Origin: Mycobacterium sp. URHB0044
Lineage (GTDB): Bacteria > Actinomycetota > Actinomycetes > Mycobacteriales > Mycobacteriaceae
DNA: 64,000 nucleotides
NCBI RefSeq assembly: GCF_000620625.1
Contig: NZ_JIAW01000002.1
Span: 485,735 to 549,734, forward strand
Reading direction: 5' to 3'
Shown here: positions 25,026-33,972 of the stretch, piece by piece
Layout: each line of letters begins with the position of its first letter
Position numbering within the stretch: position 1 is the stretch's first letter
The notes under the pieces: model-generated
The model's database searches: none
What the model saw: only the letters and a program-made list of their open reading frames with translations
Told to the model about the DNA's origin: nothing
Program-made: the position numbers and the translations under genes

Positions 25026-25139
25026 CTCCAACCCGTCCCCGGTTTGGTGTCGGCTGTCGCTGTCCTTGCGTTCACGCTGATCCATCGCCTTGCCGTCGTG
25101 ACGGGATTCCCGTTCAAATGCCCGCAAGGAAAGGTCACC
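25026..25139 (+). promoter_or_regulatory. subI leader with anti-Shine-Dalgarno pairings
   Basis: The subI ribosome-binding site AAGGAAAGG is at 25126-25134. TCCTTGCG at 25063-25070 is perfectly complementary to CGCAAGGA at 25123-25130 (8 bp), and CCTTGC at 25088-25093 offers a 6-bp alternative partner. A small hairpin ACGGG-ATT-CCCGT lies at 25101-25113. The pairings would hide the site unless leader translation disturbs them. Confidence 0.5.
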
Positions 25140-26180
25140 ATGCCCCACTCACAGTCCAACCGGATCAAAACCTGGATGTCCGTCGGCGCCCTCGGCATCA
25201 CCGCGACGCTGCTCGCCGCCTGTGGTGGTGGATCCAGCGACGTCGCAGGTGACACCGGCGGCCCGAAGGCCGACACCACGCTGACCCTCGTCGCGTACGC
25301 CGTGCCCGAGCCGGGCTGGAGCAAGATCATCCCGGCGTTCGCAGCCACCCCCGAGGGCAAGGGCGTCGCGGTCACGACGTCGTACGGCGCATCGGGGGAC
25401 CAGTCCCGTGGTGTGGTCGACGGCAAGCCCGCCGACATCGTCAACTTCTCCGTCGAACCCGACGTCACCCGACTCGTCAAGGCCGACAAGGTGGCGAAGG
25501 ACTGGAACGCCGACGCCACCAAGGGCATCCCGTTCGGATCGGTGGTTTCCCTGGTCGTGCGCAAGGGCAACCCGAAGAACATCAAGGACTGGGACGATCT
25601 GCTTCAGCCCGGGGTCGAGGTCGTCACCCCGAGCCCGTTGAGCTCCGGCTCGGCCAAGTGGAACCTGTTGGCGCCGTACGCCGCGAAGAGCAACGGCGGC
25701 AAGGACTCCCAGGCGGGCCTGGACTTCGTCAACAAGCTGGTGACCGAACACGTCAAGACGCGCCCCGGCTCAGGCCGGGAGGCCACCGACGTGTTCCTGC
25801 AGGGCACGGGCGACGTGTTGATCAGCTACGAGAACGAGGCGATCAACATCGAGCGGCAGGGCAAGGACGTCGAGCACATCAACCCGCCGCAGACCTTCAA
25901 GATCGAGAACCCGGTCGCGGTCGTCACCAGCAGCACCCACCTCGAGCAGGCCAACGCGCTGAAGAACTTCCTCTACACCCCCGAGGGTCAGAAGATCTGG
26001 GCGCAGGCCGGATTCCGTCCCGTCGATCCCGCGGTGGCGGCCGACTTCACCGCGGACTTCCCGGCGCCGCAGAAGTTGTGGACCATCGCCGACTTGGGCG
26101 GATGGAGTGACGTCGATCCTGCGTTGTTCGACAAGGAAAACGGTTCCATCACGAAGATCTACAAGCAGGCCACCGGATGA
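25140..26180 (+). CDS. subI: Sulfate-binding lipoprotein SubI
   Basis: 346 residues. After a basic start, the hydrophobic stretch ends in the lipobox LLAAC, so the mature protein is a lipoprotein on the outer face of the membrane. LVAYAVPEPGWSKIIPAF, TTSYGASGDQSRGV and ADIVNFSVEPDVTRLV are the sulfate/thiosulfate-binding protein signatures that wrap the oxyanion. It feeds CysTWA. ATG 25140 has AAGGAAAGG 5 bases upstream; an upstream in-frame extension lacks a plausible signal. The stop overlaps cysT by 4 bases. Confidence 0.95.
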   Translation: MPHSQSNRIKTWMSVGALGITATLLAACGGGSSDVAGDTGGPKADTTLTLVAYAVPEPGWSKIIPAFAATPEGKGVAVTTSYGASGDQSRGVVDGKPADIVNFSVEPDVTRLVKADKVAKDWNADATKGIPFGSVVSLVVRKGNPKNIKDWDDLLQPGVEVVTPSPLSSGSAKWNLLAPYAAKSNGGKDSQAGLDFVNKLVTEHVKTRPGSGREATDVFLQGTGDVLISYENEAINIERQGKDVEHINPPQTFKIENPVAVVTSSTHLEQANALKNFLYTPEGQKIWAQAGFRPVDPAVAADFTADFPAPQKLWTIADLGGWSDVDPALFDKENGSITKIYKQATG

Positions 26181-27046
26181 CAACGATCGTCGAGCCAAAA
26201 CCCGAGGCCACCGGAAGCGGTGGCTCGGGCGGGCCGGGCGGCCTGTTGACCCGACGATTCGGCACTACCTCGCTGCGCGTCGGTGCGGCATCCATCTGGC
26301 TGTCGGTCATCGTGTTGCTGCCCCTTGCGGCGATCGTGTGGCAGGCCGCCGGGGGCGGCTGGGATGCCTTCGTTCGGGAGGTGACCTCCAACGCCGCCGT
26401 CGAGTCGTTCAAGGTCACCGTGACCGTGTCCGTCGGCGTCACCGCGGTCAACCTGGTGTTCGGCCTGCTGGTGGCGTGGGTGCTCACGCGGGACGACTTC
26501 CCGGGCAAGCGGCTGGTCGACGCCGTCATCGACCTGCCGTTCGCGCTTCCGACCATCGTGGCCAGCCTGGTGATGTTGGCGCTCTACGGTCCCAACAGTC
26601 CGGTCGACCTGCACCTGCAGCACACCAAGTGGGGCATCGGTGTCGCGTTGCTCTTCGTCACGCTGCCGTTCGTGGTGCGTTCGGTGCAACCGGTCCTGCT
26701 GGAACTCGACCGGGACGTCGAGGAGGCGGCGGCGTCGCTTGGCGCGAACACCTTCACCATCCTGACCAAGATCATCCTGCCCGCGCTGCTGCCGTCGCTG
26801 CTGTCCGGCGCCGGCCTGGCCTTCTCCCGGGCGATCGGGGAGTTCGGCTCCGTCGTGCTGATCGGCGGTGCCGTGCCCGGCGAGACGGAAGTGTCCTCGC
26901 AGTGGATCCGGACGCTGATCGAGAACGACGATCGCACCGGTGCGGCCGCGATTTCGATTGTGCTGCTTGTCGTTTCATTCGTCGTGCTGTTCATCCTGCG
27001 GGCCATTGGCTCCCGAGCAGCCAAGCGTGAGGAACTGGCGCAATGA
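26177..27046 (+). CDS. cysT: Sulfate ABC transporter permease CysT
   Basis: 289 residues, six predicted membrane helices after a Gly-rich cytoplasmic N-terminus. DLPFALPTIVASLVMLALYG is the CysT/CysU signature and LDRDVEEAAASLGANTFTI the ATPase-coupling loop. It pairs with CysW as the sulfate and thiosulfate channel. ATG overlaps at both ends (subI and cysW) imply strict co-translation of the operon. Confidence 0.95.
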   Translation: MTTIVEPKPEATGSGGSGGPGGLLTRRFGTTSLRVGAASIWLSVIVLLPLAAIVWQAAGGGWDAFVREVTSNAAVESFKVTVTVSVGVTAVNLVFGLLVAWVLTRDDFPGKRLVDAVIDLPFALPTIVASLVMLALYGPNSPVDLHLQHTKWGIGVALLFVTLPFVVRSVQPVLLELDRDVEEAAASLGANTFTILTKIILPALLPSLLSGAGLAFSRAIGEFGSVVLIGGAVPGETEVSSQWIRTLIENDDRTGAAAISIVLLVVSFVVLFILRAIGSRAAKREELAQ

Positions 27047-27855
27047 CCCTCTCGCCCCCGGTGCGCTATCTGGTGCGGTTCCTCGCGCTGGCCTACGTGA
27101 CGATCCTGGTGATCGTGCCGGTGGGGCTCATCCTGTGGCGCACGTTCCAACCCGGCGTCGGCGCCTTCTTCGCGTCCATCAGCACACCCGCCGCGGTGTC
27201 GGCACTGCAACTGTCGCTGTTGGTGGTTGCCATCGTGGTGCCGCTCAACGTGTTGTTCGGGGTGCCCACCGCGCTGGTGCTGGCCCGCAATAGGTTCCGC
27301 GGCAAGAGTGCGCTGCAAGCGGTGATCGACCTGCCCTTCGCGGTGTCTCCCGTGGTCGTCGGCGTGGCCCTCATCCTGTTGTGGGGTTCGGCTGGCGCGC
27401 TCGGATTCGTGGAGAACAACCTCGGATTCAAGATCATCTTCGGCCTGCCCGGCATCGTGCTGGCCAGCATCTTCGTCACCGTCCCGTTCGTGATCCGGGA
27501 GGTCGAACCGGTTCTGCACGAGCTGGGAACCGACCAGGAGGAGGCGGCGGCCACGCTGGGCTCCCAGTGGTGGCAGACCTTCTGGAAGATCACTCTGCCT
27601 TCCATCCGGTGGGGGCTGACCTACGGAATCGTGCTCACAGTCGCCAGGACACTCGGCGAGTTCGGTGCGGTGATCATGGTGTCGTCCAACCTGCCGGGCA
27701 CCTCCCAGACATTGACGTTGCTGGTGGCCGATCGCTACAGCCGCGGAGCCGAGTACGGCGCGTACGCGGTATCGACTCTGCTGATGACCGTGGCCGTGTT
27801 CGTGCTGGTCGTACAGGTAATCCTCGACGCCCGGCGTGCCCGGGCTGCAAAATAG
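27043..27855 (+). CDS. cysW: Sulfate ABC transporter permease CysW
   Basis: 270 residues, six helices. [20 protein letters not shown] and [20 protein letters not shown] (coupling loop) are CysW features; the C-terminal [17 protein letters not shown] is conserved in sulfate permeases. It overlaps cysT by 4 bases and is followed 22 bases later by cysA. Confidence 0.95.
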   Translation: MTLSPPVRYLVRFLALAYVTILVIVPVGLILWRTFQPGVGAFFASISTPAAVSALQLSLLVVAIVVPLNVLFGVPTALVLARNRFRGKSALQAVIDLPFAVSPVVVGVALILLWGSAGALGFVENNLGFKIIFGLPGIVLASIFVTVPFVIREVEPVLHELGTDQEEAAATLGSQWWQTFWKITLPSIRWGLTYGIVLTVARTLGEFGAVIMVSSNLPGTSQTLTLLVADRYSRGAEYGAYAVSTLLMTVAVFVLVVQVILDARRARAAK

Positions 27856-27877
27856 GCTTCGACAGGGAGACGCTTCC

Positions 27878-28930
27878 ATGACCACCAACGCGATCACGGT
27901 GCGTGGCGCCAACAAGCGCTACGGCGACTTCGTGGCGCTGGACAACATCGACTTCGACGTCCCCGAGGGGTCACTGACCGCCCTGCTCGGTCCCAGCGGT
28001 TCTGGCAAGTCGACGCTGCTGCGCGCCATCGCCGGGCTCGATCAGCCGGACAGCGGCGTCATCACCATCAAGGGCGAGGACGTGACCCGGGTTCCGCCGC
28101 AGCGCAGGGGCATCGGCTTCGTGTTCCAGCATTACGCGGCGTTCAAGCACCTCACGGTCCGTGACAACGTCGCCTTCGGGCCGAAGATCCGCAAGCTGCC
28201 CAAGGCCGAGATCAAGGAGAAGGTCGACAGCCTCCTCGAGATCGTCGGGCTGGCCGGCTTCCAGACCCGGTATCCGAATCAGCTGTCCGGCGGTCAGCGT
28301 CAACGCATGGCCCTGGCTCGCGCGCTTGCCGTCGATCCGCAGGTGCTGCTGCTCGACGAACCGTTCGGCGCGCTCGACGCCAAGGTCCGCGAGGATCTTC
28401 GCGCCTGGCTGCGTCGTCTGCACGACGAGGTGCACGTGACTACGGTGCTCGTCACGCACGATCAGGCCGAGGCCCTCGACGTGGCCGACCGCATCGCAGT
28501 GCTCAACAAGGGCCGCATCGAGCAGATCGGTTCGCCCACCGAGGTGTACGACAGCCCCGCCAATGCGTTCGTCATGTCGTTCCTCGGCGCGGTGTCGTCG
28601 TTGAACGGCACGTTGGTGCGGCCGCACGACATTCGAGTGGGCCGCAATCCCGACATGGCGATCGCACAGACCGACGGCAGCGTGTCGTCGACGGGCGTCA
28701 TCCGGGCCACGATCGACCGAATCGTGGTGCTGGGCTTCGAAGTTCGCGTCGAGCTCACCGCGTCGGCCAACAACGGGCCGTTCACCGCGCAGATCACCCG
28801 GGGCGACGCCGAGGCGCTGGGTCTGCAGGAGGGCGACACCGTTTACGTGCGCGCCACCCGGGTTCCGCCGATTCCCGGCGGCGCCGAATTGCCGACCACT
28901 GACGAGGCTGACGTCCTGAGCAAGGCGTAG
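27878..28930 (+). CDS. cysA: Sulfate/thiosulfate import ATPase CysA
   Basis: 350 residues. Walker [10 protein letters not shown] near 39, Q-loop [12 protein letters not shown], signature LSGGQRQR near 137, Walker [13 protein letters not shown]. The C-terminal part (about 235-350) with [16 protein letters not shown] is the regulatory TOBE-type domain of CysA/MalK-like ATPases. ATG 27878 has GACAGGGAGA upstream. It ends 3 bases from the convergent che1 stop, so the import and reduction operons meet tail to tail. Confidence 0.95.
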   Translation: MTTNAITVRGANKRYGDFVALDNIDFDVPEGSLTALLGPSGSGKSTLLRAIAGLDQPDSGVITIKGEDVTRVPPQRRGIGFVFQHYAAFKHLTVRDNVAFGPKIRKLPKAEIKEKVDSLLEIVGLAGFQTRYPNQLSGGQRQRMALARALAVDPQVLLLDEPFGALDAKVREDLRAWLRRLHDEVHVTTVLVTHDQAEALDVADRIAVLNKGRIEQIGSPTEVYDSPANAFVMSFLGAVSSLNGTLVRPHDIRVGRNPDMAIAQTDGSVSSTGVIRATIDRIVVLGFEVRVELTASANNGPFTAQITRGDAEALGLQEGDTVYVRATRVPPIPGGAELPTTDEADVLSKA

Positions 28931-28933
28931 GGG

Positions 28934-29641
28934 CTAGGCCGCCTGCGACATCTCCAGCGCGCGGTCGAACCGGTCCAGGACCGTCTGGGCGACCAGGCTG
29001 TGCGGGCCGAGCGGCTGCGCCATCACTAAGCCCTCTGCTTGGGCGACGCGTTCGACCCGGTCGGTGATCCGGCCATGAGCCAAAAACCACGGCGCCACGA
29101 CGATGCGTGTGGCGCCGCGGCGACGCAGCCGTTGCGCGGCCACCGCCACCGTCGGGCGTGGACCCGTCGCAAACGCGGCAACGGCTCCGGCCCAACGGGT
29201 TTCGCGGGCCAACGTCGTGGCGACGGTCGCCGTTTCGGCATTCGCGGCAGGGCGCGACGAGCCGACCGCCACCACCAGCACGCCGACGGATTCGTCGTCG
29301 GCGGACACCCCGGCCTCGGCCAGTCGTTGCCGCATCACCGCGAGCAACCGGTCGTCCTCGCCGAGCACGTCGGCCTGCCGGACGCGACGACCCGAATCCT
29401 CGATGATGGCCGGGATGTCGACGTGGGCGTGATACGCGCTGGCCAGCAACAGCGGTGTGACGACGGCATCGTCGTCCACGTCCGCGAGCACGTCACGCAG
29501 GTTGGGCGAGGTCTGCTCGCAGAACGCCGAGCGGACGTCGAGGCCCGGTCGCAACCGGCGGATCCGGTCGGCGACGGCGAAGGTCGTCTGCGCCGCACGC
29601 GGGTCGGCGGACCCGTGCGCGGTGAGGACGAGCGTGGTCAC
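28934..29641 (-). CDS. che1: Sirohydrochlorin ferrochelatase
   Basis: 235 residues with two CbiX-like halves. LVLTAHGSADPRAAQ and LLLASAYHAHVDIPAI supply the metal-handling histidines. It inserts Fe2+ into sirohydrochlorin to make siroheme, the cofactor of the sulfite reductase encoded two genes upstream. GTG 29641 lies 7 bases after the cysH stop; the frame remains open further up but runs inside cysH without homology. Confidence 0.9.
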   Translation of the reverse strand: MTTLVLTAHGSADPRAAQTTFAVADRIRRLRPGLDVRSAFCEQTSPNLRDVLADVDDDAVVTPLLLASAYHAHVDIPAIIEDSGRRVRQADVLGEDDRLLAVMRQRLAEAGVSADDESVGVLVVAVGSSRPAANAETATVATTLARETRWAGAVAAFATGPRPTVAVAAQRLRRRGATRIVVAPWFLAHGRITDRVERVAQAEGLVMAQPLGPHSLVAQTVLDRFDRALEMSQAA

Positions 29642-29648
29642 ATCGGCC

Positions 29649-30362
29649 TCACGACGCGTGCAGCCCGCACTCCGTCTTCGCCAGACCCTGCCAACGGCCG
29701 CTGCGCGGGTCGGCACCCTCGATGGGCTTGGCCGTGCATGGAGCGCAACCGATCGACGGATAGCCCTCGTAGACAAGGGGATTGACCAGGACGCCGTGGG
29801 TGTCGACGTAATTCTGCATGTCGTCATCCGACCAGGCGGCAAGCGGATTGATCTTCACCAAGCCAAATGCCTTGTCCCAGCTGATCAACGGGGCGTTGGC
29901 GCGCGTCGGCGCCTCGACCCGCCGGATGCCGGTCACCCAGGCGGAGTAGCCGCGCAGCGCCCTGCCCAGCGGCTCGACCTTGCGCATCCGGCAGCACTCG
30001 TTCGGCTCGCGGGCGAACAGATCCTTGCCGAACAGCTCGTCCTGCTTGGCCACGGAGTTCTCCGCCGTGACGTTGACGATGTTCACGTCGTAGACGGCCT
30101 CGACGGCGTCACGGGTGCCGATGGTCTCGACGAAGTGGTAGCCGGTGTCCAGGAACAGCACGTCCACGCCGGGGCGCACCTTGGCGGCCAGGTCCACCAG
30201 CACCGCGTCCTGCATGTTCGATGCGACTACGTACTTGCCGCCGAAGTGCTCGTCGGTCCAGGCCAGCAGCTCCTCGGCGCTGGCGCCGTCCAGCTCCGCC
30301 GCGCCACGCTCGGCCAACTCGATCAGATCAGACTCCGTCGTCAAACCGTTCACCTCTTCCAT
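29649..30362 (-). CDS. cysH: Adenylylsulfate (APS) reductase CysH
   Basis: 237 residues of the PAPS/APS reductase fold. Cysteine pairs ECCRMRK and GCAPC mark the [4Fe-4S]-containing APS-reducing type, and ECGLH near the C-terminus carries the catalytic cysteine. It converts APS to sulfite and AMP with thioredoxin. ATG 30362 (MEEVNG) was chosen; TTG 30377 would add five residues. It lies 19 bases after nirA. Confidence 0.93.
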   Translation of the reverse strand: MEEVNGLTTESDLIELAERGAAELDGASAEELLAWTDEHFGGKYVVASNMQDAVLVDLAAKVRPGVDVLFLDTGYHFVETIGTRDAVEAVYDVNIVNVTAENSVAKQDELFGKDLFAREPNECCRMRKVEPLGRALRGYSAWVTGIRRVEAPTRANAPLISWDKAFGLVKINPLAAWSDDDMQNYVDTHGVLVNPLVYEGYPSIGCAPCTAKPIEGADPRSGRWQGLAKTECGLHAS

Positions 30363-30381
30363 CCGCTCTTCGCGCAAGCGC

Positions 30382-32073
30382 TCATCGAAGATCCGCCTCG
30401 TCCGCTCGCAATGCCCACGTAGCGAAACGCTCGTCCTGCTCTCGTTGTTTCACGAAGTTGCGAACCACTCGCTCGATGTAGTCGCCGAGCTCGCTGGAAA
30501 CCACCTTGTGCTGGCGCAACTTGCGGCCGAATCCGCTGTCCAGGCCCAGGCTGCCGCCCAAGTGGACCTGAAAACCCTCGACCGGTCCGTCACCGTCGTC
30601 GACCATTTGGCCCTTGAAGCCGATGTCGGCGACCTGGATGCGCGCGCACGAGTTCGGGCAGCCGTTGATGTTGACCGTGACCGGAACGTCGAGCTGGGCG
30701 TTGATGTCCTCGAGCCGCTTCTCCAGCTCCGGCACCAGCACCTGGGCCCGCTTGCGCGTCTCCGCGAACGACAGCTTGCAGAATTCGATGCCCGTGCAGG
30801 CCATCAGGTTGCGCCGCCAGTGCGACGGCTGCGCCGGCAGGCCGAGAGCGTCCAGCCCCGCCTTGAGCTCGTCGAGCTTGTCGTCGGGCACGTCGAGGAT
30901 GATCAGCTTCTGATACGGCGTGAAGCGGATGCGGTCGGAGCCCGCTGCCTCGGCCAGGTCGGCCACCTTGGACAGGATGGTGCCGGACACCCGGCCCGCG
31001 ATCGGCGCGACGCCGACGGCGTTGAGGCCGTTCTTGAGCCGCTGCACGCCGACGTGGTCGATCGGGCGGGTGACCGGCTCTGGCGCTGGACCGTCGATCA
31101 TGGCGCGCTTGAGGTACTCGGTCTCGAGAACTTCCCTGAACTTCTCGACGCCCCAGTCCTTGATCAGGAACTTCAGCCGCGCCTTGGCCCGCAGCCTGCG
31201 GTAGCCGTAGTCCCGGAAAACGCTGACCACGCCCTCCCAGACTTCTGGCACCTCGTCGAGCGGCACCCACGCGCCGACCCGCTGGCCCAGCATCGGGTTC
31301 GTGGACAGGCCGCCGCCGACCCACAGGTCGAAGCCCGGCCCGTGCTCGGGGTGCTCGACGCCGATGAACGCCACGTCGTTGACCTCGTGCACCACGTCCT
31401 GCAGACCCGAGATGGCGGTCTTGAACTTCCGGGGCAGGTTGGAGTACTCCGGCTTGCCGATGTACCGGCGCACGATCTCGTCGATCGCCGGGGTGCCGTC
31501 GATCACCTCGTCGAGCGACTCACCTGCTAGCGGTGAGCCGAGCACCACGCGCGGGCAGTCGCCGCACGCCTCGGTGGTCTGCAGGCCGACGGCGTCGAGC
31601 CGATTCCAGATCTCCGGCATGTCCTCGACCCGGATCCAGTGGTACTGGACGTTCTCGCGGTCGGAGATGTCTGCGGTGTCGCGGGCGAACTCGGTGGAGA
31701 TGCCGCCGAGCGTGCGCAGCGCTGCTGCGGACAACGAGCCGCCGTCGCACCGCACCCGAAGCATGAAGAACGAGTCTTCGAGCATGTCGGTGTTCTCGTC
31801 ACCGGTCCAGGTGCCGTCGTAGCCCTCTTTGCGCTGGGTGTAGAGCCCCCACCAGCGGAAACGGCCGCGCAGGTCGCCCTTGTCGATGCTGTCGAAGCCA
31901 CCAGGTGCGTAGATGTTTTCGATGCGGGCCCGCACGTTCAGCGGGTTGTCGTCCTTCTTGGACTGCTCGTTGGCGTTGAGCGGCTCGCGGTAGCCGAGCG
32001 CCCACTGGCCCTCGCCACGTGGTCGCTTGGCAGGCTTGGCCTTGCTTGCAGGCGGGGTTTCGGCCTGAGTCAT
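30382..32073 (-). CDS. nirA: Ferredoxin-dependent assimilatory sulfite reductase (SirA/NirA)
   Basis: 563 residues with two sulfite/nitrite reductase repeats. The siroheme-[4Fe-4S] ligands are in CTGIEFCKLSFAETR and NGCPNSCAR. Tyr78 (WWGLYTQR) and Cys170 (TEACGDCPR) align with Tyr69 and Cys161 of the M. tuberculosis enzyme, which are covalently linked beside the active site. It reduces sulfite to sulfide with ferredoxin. First structural gene of nirA-cysH-che1; ATG 32073 has AAGGGG upstream, inside a predicted hairpin. Confidence 0.96.
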   Translation of the reverse strand: MTQAETPPASKAKPAKRPRGEGQWALGYREPLNANEQSKKDDNPLNVRARIENIYAPGGFDSIDKGDLRGRFRWWGLYTQRKEGYDGTWTGDENTDMLEDSFFMLRVRCDGGSLSAAALRTLGGISTEFARDTADISDRENVQYHWIRVEDMPEIWNRLDAVGLQTTEACGDCPRVVLGSPLAGESLDEVIDGTPAIDEIVRRYIGKPEYSNLPRKFKTAISGLQDVVHEVNDVAFIGVEHPEHGPGFDLWVGGGLSTNPMLGQRVGAWVPLDEVPEVWEGVVSVFRDYGYRRLRAKARLKFLIKDWGVEKFREVLETEYLKRAMIDGPAPEPVTRPIDHVGVQRLKNGLNAVGVAPIAGRVSGTILSKVADLAEAAGSDRIRFTPYQKLIILDVPDDKLDELKAGLDALGLPAQPSHWRRNLMACTGIEFCKLSFAETRKRAQVLVPELEKRLEDINAQLDVPVTVNINGCPNSCARIQVADIGFKGQMVDDGDGPVEGFQVHLGGSLGLDSGFGRKLRQHKVVSSELGDYIERVVRNFVKQREQDERFATWALRADEADLR

Positions 32074-32190
32074 TGATTTGGCCCCTTCATGGGAGGAGCC
32101 GGCCTAGGAATCGCGCTTGATCACCGGTGGCTGTCCGGCGGCGCAGATCCGGCGGCCAGCTGAAAGTACTGGGTGGGCAGGTCTACGACG
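32074..32190 (-). promoter_or_regulatory. nirA leader with Shine-Dalgarno-sequestering hairpin
   Basis: In the minus-strand RNA, GGCUCCU (32100-32094) pairs with AGGGGCC (32086-32080) around a 7-base loop, 7 bp with one U-G pair, burying the AAGGGG ribosome-binding site of nirA. The leader separates the polycysteine peptide stop from nirA by 117 bases, nearly the same distance as in the subI leader. Confidence 0.5.
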
Positions 32191-32295
32191 TCAAGGCAGA
32201 CAGCAACAGCTGCAAACACGCTTGAAATCGATGTGCCGCCGTGCCACGAGCGATACGCGGCTGGTGGAGCTGAGGGCGGCATGCACGGTAGCCAT
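32191..32295 (-). CDS. Polycysteine leader peptide of the nirA-cysH-che1 operon
   Basis: 34 codons from ATG 32295, ending KRVCSCCCLP: four cysteines in five codons just before the stop. GTG 32286 is an alternative start and sits 7 bases after a CACAAT box, which would make it leaderless. M. smegmatis has a polycysteine short frame ahead of its sulfite reductase operon that attenuates expression when cysteine is ample; this is the expected counterpart. Confidence 0.8.
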   Translation of the reverse strand: MATVHAALSSTSRVSLVARRHIDFKRVCSCCCLP

Positions 32296-32379
32296 TGTGC
32301 CACGGAGGGCGGCACCCACCCTAACCGGGACAAACTTGCGCTCAACGTGAGTAAAACTCGGCTCTGGGAGACTGGTGGC

Positions 32380-33561
32380 GTGACCCTCCGACCTGCGCCC
32401 GCGCCACTGCCCGGCATGCGCGCCGACAACGCGAGGCCGTTCGGGATCTACGTCCACGTGCCGTTCTGTGCGACCCGCTGCGGATATTGCGACTTCAACA
32501 CCTATACGCCAGCCGAGTTGGGCGGTTCCAATCCCGACGGCTGGTTGGCGGCGCTGCGGGTGGAGTTGAAGCTGGCGGCCGAACTCTCCCAGCCTCGGGA
32601 AGTCGAGACGGTGTTCGTCGGGGGCGGGACGCCGTCCCTGCTGGGCGGCGTCGGCCTGCGCAGCGTCCTCGACGCCATTCGCGAGAACTTCGACCTCGCC
32701 GCCGACGCCGAAGTGACCACGGAGGCCAACCCCGAATCCACTTCGGCGGAGTTCTTCGGTGAACTGCGCGCGGCCGGGTTCACCCGCATCTCGCTGGGCA
32801 TGCAGTCGGTGGTTCCGCACGTGCTGGCGGTATTGGACAGGGTGCACTCGCCGGGGCGGCCGCTGGCTGCCGCGGCCGAGGCGCGCGCCGCCGGGTTCGA
32901 TCACGTCAACCTTGACCTCATCTACGGCACGCCGGGCGAAACCGACGACGATCTGCGCCGCTCGGTCGACGCCGCGATCGAAGCCGGTGTCGACCACGTG
33001 TCCGGCTATGCGCTCGTCGTCGAGGACGGCACCGCGATGGCCCGGCGGGTGCGACGCGGTGAGATCGCTCTGACCGACGACGAGGTGCTCGCGCAACGGT
33101 ATGAATTGCTCGACGCGCGGCTGTCCGAAGCCGGATTCGACTGGTACGAGGTCTCGAACTGGAGCCGTCCCGGTGGAGAGTGCCGACACAACCTCGGCTA
33201 TTGGGATGGCGGCGAGTGGTGGGGTGCCGGACCCGGCGCGCACGGCTACGTCGGCAGCACGCGCTGGTGGAATGTCAAGCATCCCAACGCATATGCGCAG
33301 TCGTTGGCCGATGGGGCGTTGCCTATCGCCGACTCCGAGGAGTTGGGTGCCGCCGACCGTCACACCGAGGACGTGATGTTGCGGCTGCGGCTACGCAGCG
33401 GGTTGCCGCTGGATGTGCTCAGCGACACCGAGATTCACCGCGCGGGCATCGCCGTGGCCGACGGACTGGTGGAGCGCCAGGCCGACCGGCTGGTCCTGAC
33501 CGACCGCGGCCGCCTGCTCGCCGACGGTGTGGTGCGCGACCTTCTGACCGCGGGGGAGTAG
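32380..33561 (+). CDS. hemW: Radical SAM heme chaperone HemW (annotated hemN in mycobacteria)
   Basis: 393 residues. The radical SAM cluster motif CATRCGYC (CX3CX2C) is at about 30-37, followed by VFVGGGTPSLL and the C-terminal HemN domain with CRHNLGYWDG. Proteins of this form lack the extra features of true coproporphyrinogen dehydrogenase and are thought to carry heme; older annotation calls them HemN. GTG 32380 follows GGGAGA. It diverges from the nirA operon across a 306-base region holding the polycysteine leader. Confidence 0.92.
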   Translation: MTLRPAPAPLPGMRADNARPFGIYVHVPFCATRCGYCDFNTYTPAELGGSNPDGWLAALRVELKLAAELSQPREVETVFVGGGTPSLLGGVGLRSVLDAIRENFDLAADAEVTTEANPESTSAEFFGELRAAGFTRISLGMQSVVPHVLAVLDRVHSPGRPLAAAAEARAAGFDHVNLDLIYGTPGETDDDLRRSVDAAIEAGVDHVSGYALVVEDGTAMARRVRRGEIALTDDEVLAQRYELLDARLSEAGFDWYEVSNWSRPGGECRHNLGYWDGGEWWGAGPGAHGYVGSTRWWNVKHPNAYAQSLADGALPIADSEELGAADRHTEDVMLRLRLRSGLPLDVLSDTEIHRAGIAVADGLVERQADRLVLTDRGRLLADGVVRDLLTAGE

Positions 33562-33601
33562 ACCCTGGAGCGAGCACATCATCGATGTCGGACCGTCCAG
33601 A

Positions 33602-33607
33602 TATCGT
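33602..33607 (+). promoter_or_regulatory. TATCGT -10 box, leaderless
   Basis: TATCGT stands 7 bases before ATG 33615 of the DUF222 fragment. The same hexamer and spacing precede the CdaR-like gene at 38575. Confidence 0.5.
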
Positions 33608-33614
33608 TTCGAAC

Positions 33615-33914
33615 ATGTATTCGACTAGAAACCAAGTCATGGCGGCCCTCGATGCCGTGAAAGCGGGCCAACGAGAACTTGCGTCGCTGCCGTTGGACGC
33701 GCTGAGCCGCCCCGAGAAGCAGCAGCTGCTCAAGGAGCTCGAAGAGCTGGAGAAGAAGATGAAGGCTCTCGATCGGCGACTGATCGGGCAGCTGATCAGC
33801 GACGGCGACCCGGCGGTGATCGGCGGGGCGTCGTGGGCAGATGTCCTTGCCCGGCGGTTGCGAATATCACCGGGGGAAGCGCAGCAACGCATAACCGAGG
33901 CGCAGAGCGCCTAA
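33615..33914 (+). pseudogene. N-terminal fragment of a 13E12/DUF222 repeat protein
   Basis: 99 residues. LDALSRPEKQQLLKELEELEKKMKALDRRLIGQL and WADVLARRLRISPGEAQQRI match the start of 13E12 (DUF222) proteins, which normally continue for several hundred residues into an HNH nuclease domain. Here a stop follows at once and the next gene begins within 60 bases, so the rest is missing. The promoter still looks intact. ATG 33585 is an alternative start. It sits where the mycobactin cluster is found in related genomes. Confidence 0.6.
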
Positions 33915-33959
33915 CGTGCGTCCGCACGAGGCCATGGGCGGCGGTCAGAGCTAGGCCTC

Positions 33960-33965
33960 TACGTT
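33960..33965 (+). promoter_or_regulatory. TACGTT -10 box, leaderless
   Basis: TACGTT ends 7 bases before GTG 33973, the preferred start of the DUF998-like gene. Confidence 0.5.
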
Positions 33966-33972
33966 GGGGATC

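Noticed and set aside
25044..25139. Upstream in-frame extension of subI
   Set aside because: It overlies the attenuator leader; ATG 25140 has a strong ribosome-binding site and yields a proper lipoprotein signal.
29642..29842. Upstream extension of che1 inside cysH
   Set aside because: Low-complexity; GTG 29641 begins the family-typical TTLVLTAHGS.
33180..33584. Upstream part of the frame leading into the DUF222 fragment
   Set aside because: Overlaps hemW in another frame; Arg-rich shadow.
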